Origin: an uncultured Ruminococcus sp.
Lineage (GTDB): Bacteria; Bacillota; Clostridia; Oscillospirales; CAG-272
Assembly: GCA_902797495.1 (NCBI GenBank)
Contig: CADBTH010000020.1
Coordinates: 1 to 7,341 of the forward strand
DNA: 7,341 nucleotides
Reading direction: 5' to 3'
Part shown: positions 4,980 through 7,341 of the stretch, piece after piece
How positions within the stretch are numbered: the first letter of the stretch is position 1
Layout: each line of letters begins with the position of its first letter
Made by a program: the position numbers and the translations under genes
Notes under the pieces: generated by a model
What the model was told of the DNA's origin: nothing
Databases searched by the model: none
The model's input: only the letters and a program-made list of their open reading frames with translations

Positions 4980-7341
4980 TTACGCTCCCGCGAGCGTGCG
5001 GCGGAGCGTGAGAACGTCCTTCATATTGACGGCTCCGTCGCCGTTCACGTCAAGCCTGTTCGCGTATTCTTCGAAAGACTCTTCAACTCCCGCGATAACT
5101 TTTCTGAGCAGGAGAACGTCCTTCATAGTGACGGCTCCGTCGCCGTCCACGTCGCCGGGTATCGGTCTGTCGACCGTGACGTCGGTCATGTCAAAGAGCG
5201 CCGTCTTTCCGTCTTTGAAGCGGAAATACGCGGCGAGCGCGTAAGTTCCCTGCTCCGTCGCCATTCCGTTAAGCTCCGCTCCCGGAGTGTGCGAGAATCC
5301 GCCGCCCTCGAGTGCGAAAGAGCAGAGCGCATCGATGACCGTGTTTCCGTTCTTTATGAATCGCTCGTCCGTATCGGGATCGATGCCGAGAGACGTCAGT
5401 GCGACTGTCACCGCGGCGCACGATTCACAGCACGTGCCGTCGACCGAGGCGAAGCTGCCGTCTTCGAGCTGCATTCCCGAAAGAAGAGTGAGCGCCTTGT
5501 CGGCCGCGGCTTTGACTTGAGAGTCGGTCTCATAATAAGGAGCGAGAGCGGTGAGCGCCATCGCGGTCATATCGGGGTCGGACTTCGTGCCGGAAGCAGA
5601 CCAGCCACCGTCCTCAAGTTGTCTTCCGAGAATAAACGATACGAGCCCTTCGCGCGTTACCTGTTCTGCGGCGTCTTCGTTATCGGGTATTTCGTAGCGG
5701 TAGGAATCGAGAGCGATGAGCGCCCATACCGGGCCGCTTATCCCCTGCTTCCTTACGTATTCCATATCTGTCAGTCCGAAGAGCAGATCGTGTCCGCCGA
5801 CGTCCGTCACGTCAAGTCCGAGTGACGTCAGCGCGAGGATAAGCCTCGAGTTGTCAGTCGACTTCGACCTGTGCAGCCTCTCGCTGCCGTCAGCCTTCTC
5901 GGCGACGTAGGACACGGCGTTGTCAACGTATCCGTCGGGGCAGTCGTATCCGCCGCGCTTCAGCGCGATCACAGTCCACTCGCCGCCGATCGAACCGACC
6001 GACGGAGTGCCCGCGTTCGCTATGTACTCCTCGGATTCACAGAATATCTTATAAGGATCGGCCTTCTCTTTTGAAACGGTCAGCGCGGAGACCGCGGGGA
6101 CCGTCGGGACAGAGCCGTCGTATGCGGCGACAAAATATTCGCCCGGCGCGTTCACGGTCACGGTATAAGTTCCGTCGCCGTTGTCGGCCGCGGTGTAATT
6201 TGCGATCTCGTCGAGGTCTTTGTCGAGAATCTTAATATCCGCTCCCGCGTGAGGTGCGAAAACGGTGTTCCAGTTCTCATCGTACCCGGCGATATCGAGG
6301 GCGACGTCGAACGCCTCACCCGCGGTCGCGGTGTACGTATATTCAGTAAGTTTCGCGTAGGAATCCCACGGATCGAGGCTCTTGTAGACGAACGCGACGA
6401 GGTAGTCTCCGTCGGACACGACGTCGGAAAGGCTCCAGCAGGAGGTGTTGTTCAGCCAGTAACCGTAGCTGCCGGAAGTGTTGCCCCAGAGCTTTGTGAT
6501 CGAGAGCCCCCACGCGGTGCTCTCCGCAGCGTATCCCGCCGCCGCGCCGCCTTCGTACGACGCGTCATGCGCGGCATAAAGGACTTCGTCGACGGTGATG
6601 ACTCCGTCCGAGTCGAGGTCGCTCGCCGTCACACTCTCCTGCGCCATTACGACCTTCCCCTCGTTCGCGATAGTAACGCGAACGCCGATCGGGGAAGCGG
6701 GCGCATTATTAACGGTCAGCGCGGAGAGTGCGGGGACCGTCGGGACAGAGCCGTCGTACGCGGCGACAAAATATTCGCCCGGCGCGTTCACGGTCACGGT
6801 ATAAGTTCCGTCGCCGTTATCTGCCGCCGTGTAGCCTGTGATCTCCGAAAGGTCTTTGCCGAGGACTCTTATCTCCGCTCCCGCGTGAGGCGCGAAAACG
6901 GTGTTCCAGTTCTCATCGTACCCGGCGATATCGAGGGCGACGTCGAACGCTTCGCCCGCGGTTGCGGTGTACGTATATTCAGTAAGTTTCGCGTAGGAAT
7001 CCCACGGGTCGAGGCTCTTGTAGACGAACGCGACGAGGTAGTCTCCGTCGGACACGACGTCGGAAAGGCTCCAGCAGGACGCGTTGTTCAGCCAGTAGCC
7101 GTAGCTGCCGGAAGTGTTGCCCCAGAGCTTTGTGATCGAGAGTCCCCAAGCGGTGCTCTCGGATGCGTATCCCGCCGCGGCACCGCCTTCGTAGGACGTG
7201 TCGTGAGCGGCATAAAGGACTTCGTTGACGGTGATGACTCCGTCCGAGTCGACATCGCTCACCGCGACCTTCTCCTGTGCCATGACGACCTTTCCCTCAT
7301 CTGCGATCGTTACGTAGACTTCGATCGGGGTCGAGCCCTCC
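4980..7341 (-). CDS. Dockerin-bearing intrinsic-factor-like surface protein, 5' end cut by window edge
   Basis: The visible part is 786 residues; the frame stays open to base 7341, and the Met at 7283 is internal because its flanking sequence repeats 212 residues later. Domains, numbered from the first visible residue: modules A (1-210) and B (211-422), each with an EF-hand-like loop (DVDSDGVITVNE 29-40; DLDSDGVITVDE 241-252), a DUF4430-like beta domain containing WGLSITKLWG and GYWLNN, and an Ig-like domain; an alpha/alpha-barrel (425-724) with QW-type repeats QLEDGGW (574-580), QLEDGSF (624-630) and ALEGGGF (676-682); and a dockerin (729-786). The barrel is related to terpene cyclases and to the alpha domain of intrinsic factor (PF01122). 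Its DPDMTA (588-593) falls where cyclases have DxDDTA, so catalysis is unlikely. No LPXTG signal is seen. Surface capture of a corrinoid is inferred from the fold pairing and the downstream ECF genes. A secretion signal should lie beyond the edge. Confidence 0.88.
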   Translation of the reverse strand, partial: EGSTPIEVYVTIADEGKVVMAQEKVAVSDVDSDGVITVNEVLYAAHDTSYEGGAAAGYASESTAWGLSITKLWGNTSGSYGYWLNNASCWSLSDVVSDGDYLVAFVYKSLDPWDSYAKLTEYTYTATAGEAFDVALDIAGYDENWNTVFAPHAGAEIRVLGKDLSEITGYTAADNGDGTYTVTVNAPGEYFVAAYDGSVPTVPALSALTVNNAPASPIGVRVTIANEGKVVMAQESVTASDLDSDGVITVDEVLYAAHDASYEGGAAAGYAAESTAWGLSITKLWGNTSGSYGYWLNNTSCWSLSDVVSDGDYLVAFVYKSLDPWDSYAKLTEYTYTATAGEAFDVALDIAGYDENWNTVFAPHAGADIKILDKDLDEIANYTAADNGDGTYTVTVNAPGEYFVAAYDGSVPTVPAVSALTVSKEKADPYKIFCESEEYIANAGTPSVGSIGGEWTVIALKRGGYDCPDGYVDNAVSYVAEKADGSERLHRSKSTDNSRLILALTSLGLDVTDVGGHDLLFGLTDMEYVRKQGISGPVWALIALDSYRYEIPDNEDAAEQVTREGLVSFILGRQLEDGGWSASGTKSDPDMTAMALTALAPYYETDSQVKAAADKALTLLSGMQLEDGSFASVDGTCCESCAAVTVALTSLGIDPDTDERFIKNGNTVIDALCSFALEGGGFSHTPGAELNGMATEQGTYALAAYFRFKDGKTALFDMTDVTVDRPIPGDVDGDGAVTMKDVLLLRKVIAGVEESFEEYANRLDVNGDGAVNMKDVLTLRRTLAGA
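5010..5051 (-). repeat. Dockerin loop direct repeat, copy 2
   Basis: This 42-bp stretch matches 5112-5153 with two mismatches at an offset of 102 bp (34 codons). It encodes the second calcium loop and the start of its helix. It reflects the internal duplication normal for dockerins. Confidence 0.85.
5112..5153 (-). repeat. Dockerin loop direct repeat, copy 1
   Basis: This is the partner of the 42-bp repeat at 5010-5051. It encodes the first dockerin calcium loop, directly after the alpha-barrel and the short linker DRPIPG. Confidence 0.85.
5169..6068 (-). other. Alpha/alpha-barrel domain, prenyltransferase / intrinsic-factor alpha type
   Basis: About 300 residues of paired helices with repeated pattern (helix, ALTSLG or ALTAL, then QLEDGGW-like turn). 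Recognisable segments include MTAMALTALAPY, AAVTVALTSLGIDP and GMATEQGTYALAAYFRF. The same fold family covers squalene/terpene cyclase repeats (PF00432/PF13243) and the cobalamin-binding alpha domain of intrinsic factor (PF01122). The catalytic DxDD of class II cyclases is reduced to DPDM. Helix boundaries are approximate. Confidence 0.8.
6075..6710 (-). repeat. Tandem repeat unit B (636 bp)
   Basis: This is the second copy of the 212-residue module. Bases 6240-6443 differ from 6876-7079 at only 5 of 204 positions, all silent, so 68 residues in a row are identical. Protein differences cluster near the EF-hand-like loop and in the Ig-like domain (module A residues 156-169). Confidence 0.93.
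6711..7341 (-). repeat. Tandem repeat unit A (636-bp period), cut 5 bp short by window edge
   Basis: This unit matches bases 6075-6710 at a constant offset of 636 bp with no insertion or deletion. It encodes the N-terminal-most visible module (EF-hand-like loop, DUF4430-like domain, Ig-like domain). Over 190 aligned residues I count 16 differences from unit B. A further copy may lie to the right. Confidence 0.93.

Larger units (their letters stand above)
4983..5156 (-). other. Dockerin domain (type I-like, two calcium loops)
   Basis: The C-terminal 58 residues of the large protein hold two dockerin repeats: loop DVDGDGAVTMKD followed by VLLLRKVIAG, and loop DVNGDGAVNMKD followed by VLTLRRTLAG. 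The Asp/Asn ligands at loop positions 1, 3, 5 and 12 are all present. Dockerins bind cohesin domains on scaffoldins or wall proteins; no cohesin lies in this window. The two loops are encoded by near-identical 42-bp stretches. Confidence 0.93.

Noticed and set aside
4982..4997. Inverted repeat acgctc/gagcgt with a 4-nt loop at the end of the large gene, possible terminator
   Set aside because: The stem is only 6 bp, includes the stop codon, and is not followed by a U-rich tract in the direction of transcription; the next gene begins 47 nt later, so read-through is expected.
4911..5825. Plus-strand 304-codon open frame
   Set aside because: It is the reverse-strand shadow of the dockerin/barrel gene. 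It has no ribosome binding site or recognisable domain, and G+C-rich genes commonly leave such frames.
5169..6068. Functional terpene or squalene-hopene cyclase
   Set aside because: The DxDD acid motif is degraded, the barrel is shorter than a full cyclase, and it is embedded in a secreted-type protein with a dockerin and beside a vitamin transporter.
6075..7341. Long direct repeats as a possible mobile element
   Set aside because: There are no inverted ends, target duplications or transposase; both copies are in-frame protein modules within one gene.

Overview
The window is wholly protein-coding and every real gene is on the minus strand, so transcription runs from the right edge to the left edge. 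Dockerin repeats, DUF4430 (transcobalamin-like) domains, an ECF-type vitamin transporter and purine-rich ribosome binding sites all point to an anaerobic Clostridia-type Bacillota, plausibly a gut or rumen lineage. The base composition looks G+C-rich for that group. The assignment rests on gene content only. No rRNA, tRNA, mobile element or CRISPR array is visible, and no gap without a gene exceeds 47 bases.

Layout in transcription order (right to left): (1) a large surface-type protein, cut by the right edge, with two near-identical 212-residue modules (EF-hand-like loop, DUF4430-like beta domain, Ig-like domain), an alpha/alpha-barrel of the prenyltransferase/intrinsic-factor type, and a C-terminal dockerin; (2) a membrane-anchored DUF4430 protein with a long acidic Ser/Thr/Pro linker; (3) an ECF transmembrane T component; (4) a fused double ABC ATPase; (5) an ECF substrate-binding S component with two extra N-terminal helices; (6) a second, divergent T component that starts with GTG and runs off the left edge. 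The last five genes overlap or lie within a few bases of each other, so this is almost certainly one operon. Three of them need GTG starts placed by their ribosome binding sites.

Inferred joint function: in animals, intrinsic factor and transcobalamin bind cobalamin between an alpha6/alpha6 barrel and a beta domain of the DUF4430 (PF14478) type. Here both folds occur upstream of a complete ECF transporter. The simplest reading is a corrinoid (vitamin B12-like) capture and uptake system: gene 1 binds ligand at the cell surface, held by a cohesin partner through its dockerin; the membrane-tethered protein of gene 2 accepts or presents it; and the ECF complex imports it. The substrate is an inference, because no cobalamin riboswitch or corrinoid enzyme lies in the window. 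The dockerin on an intrinsic-factor-like protein and the two T components around a single fused ATPase are the most unusual points.
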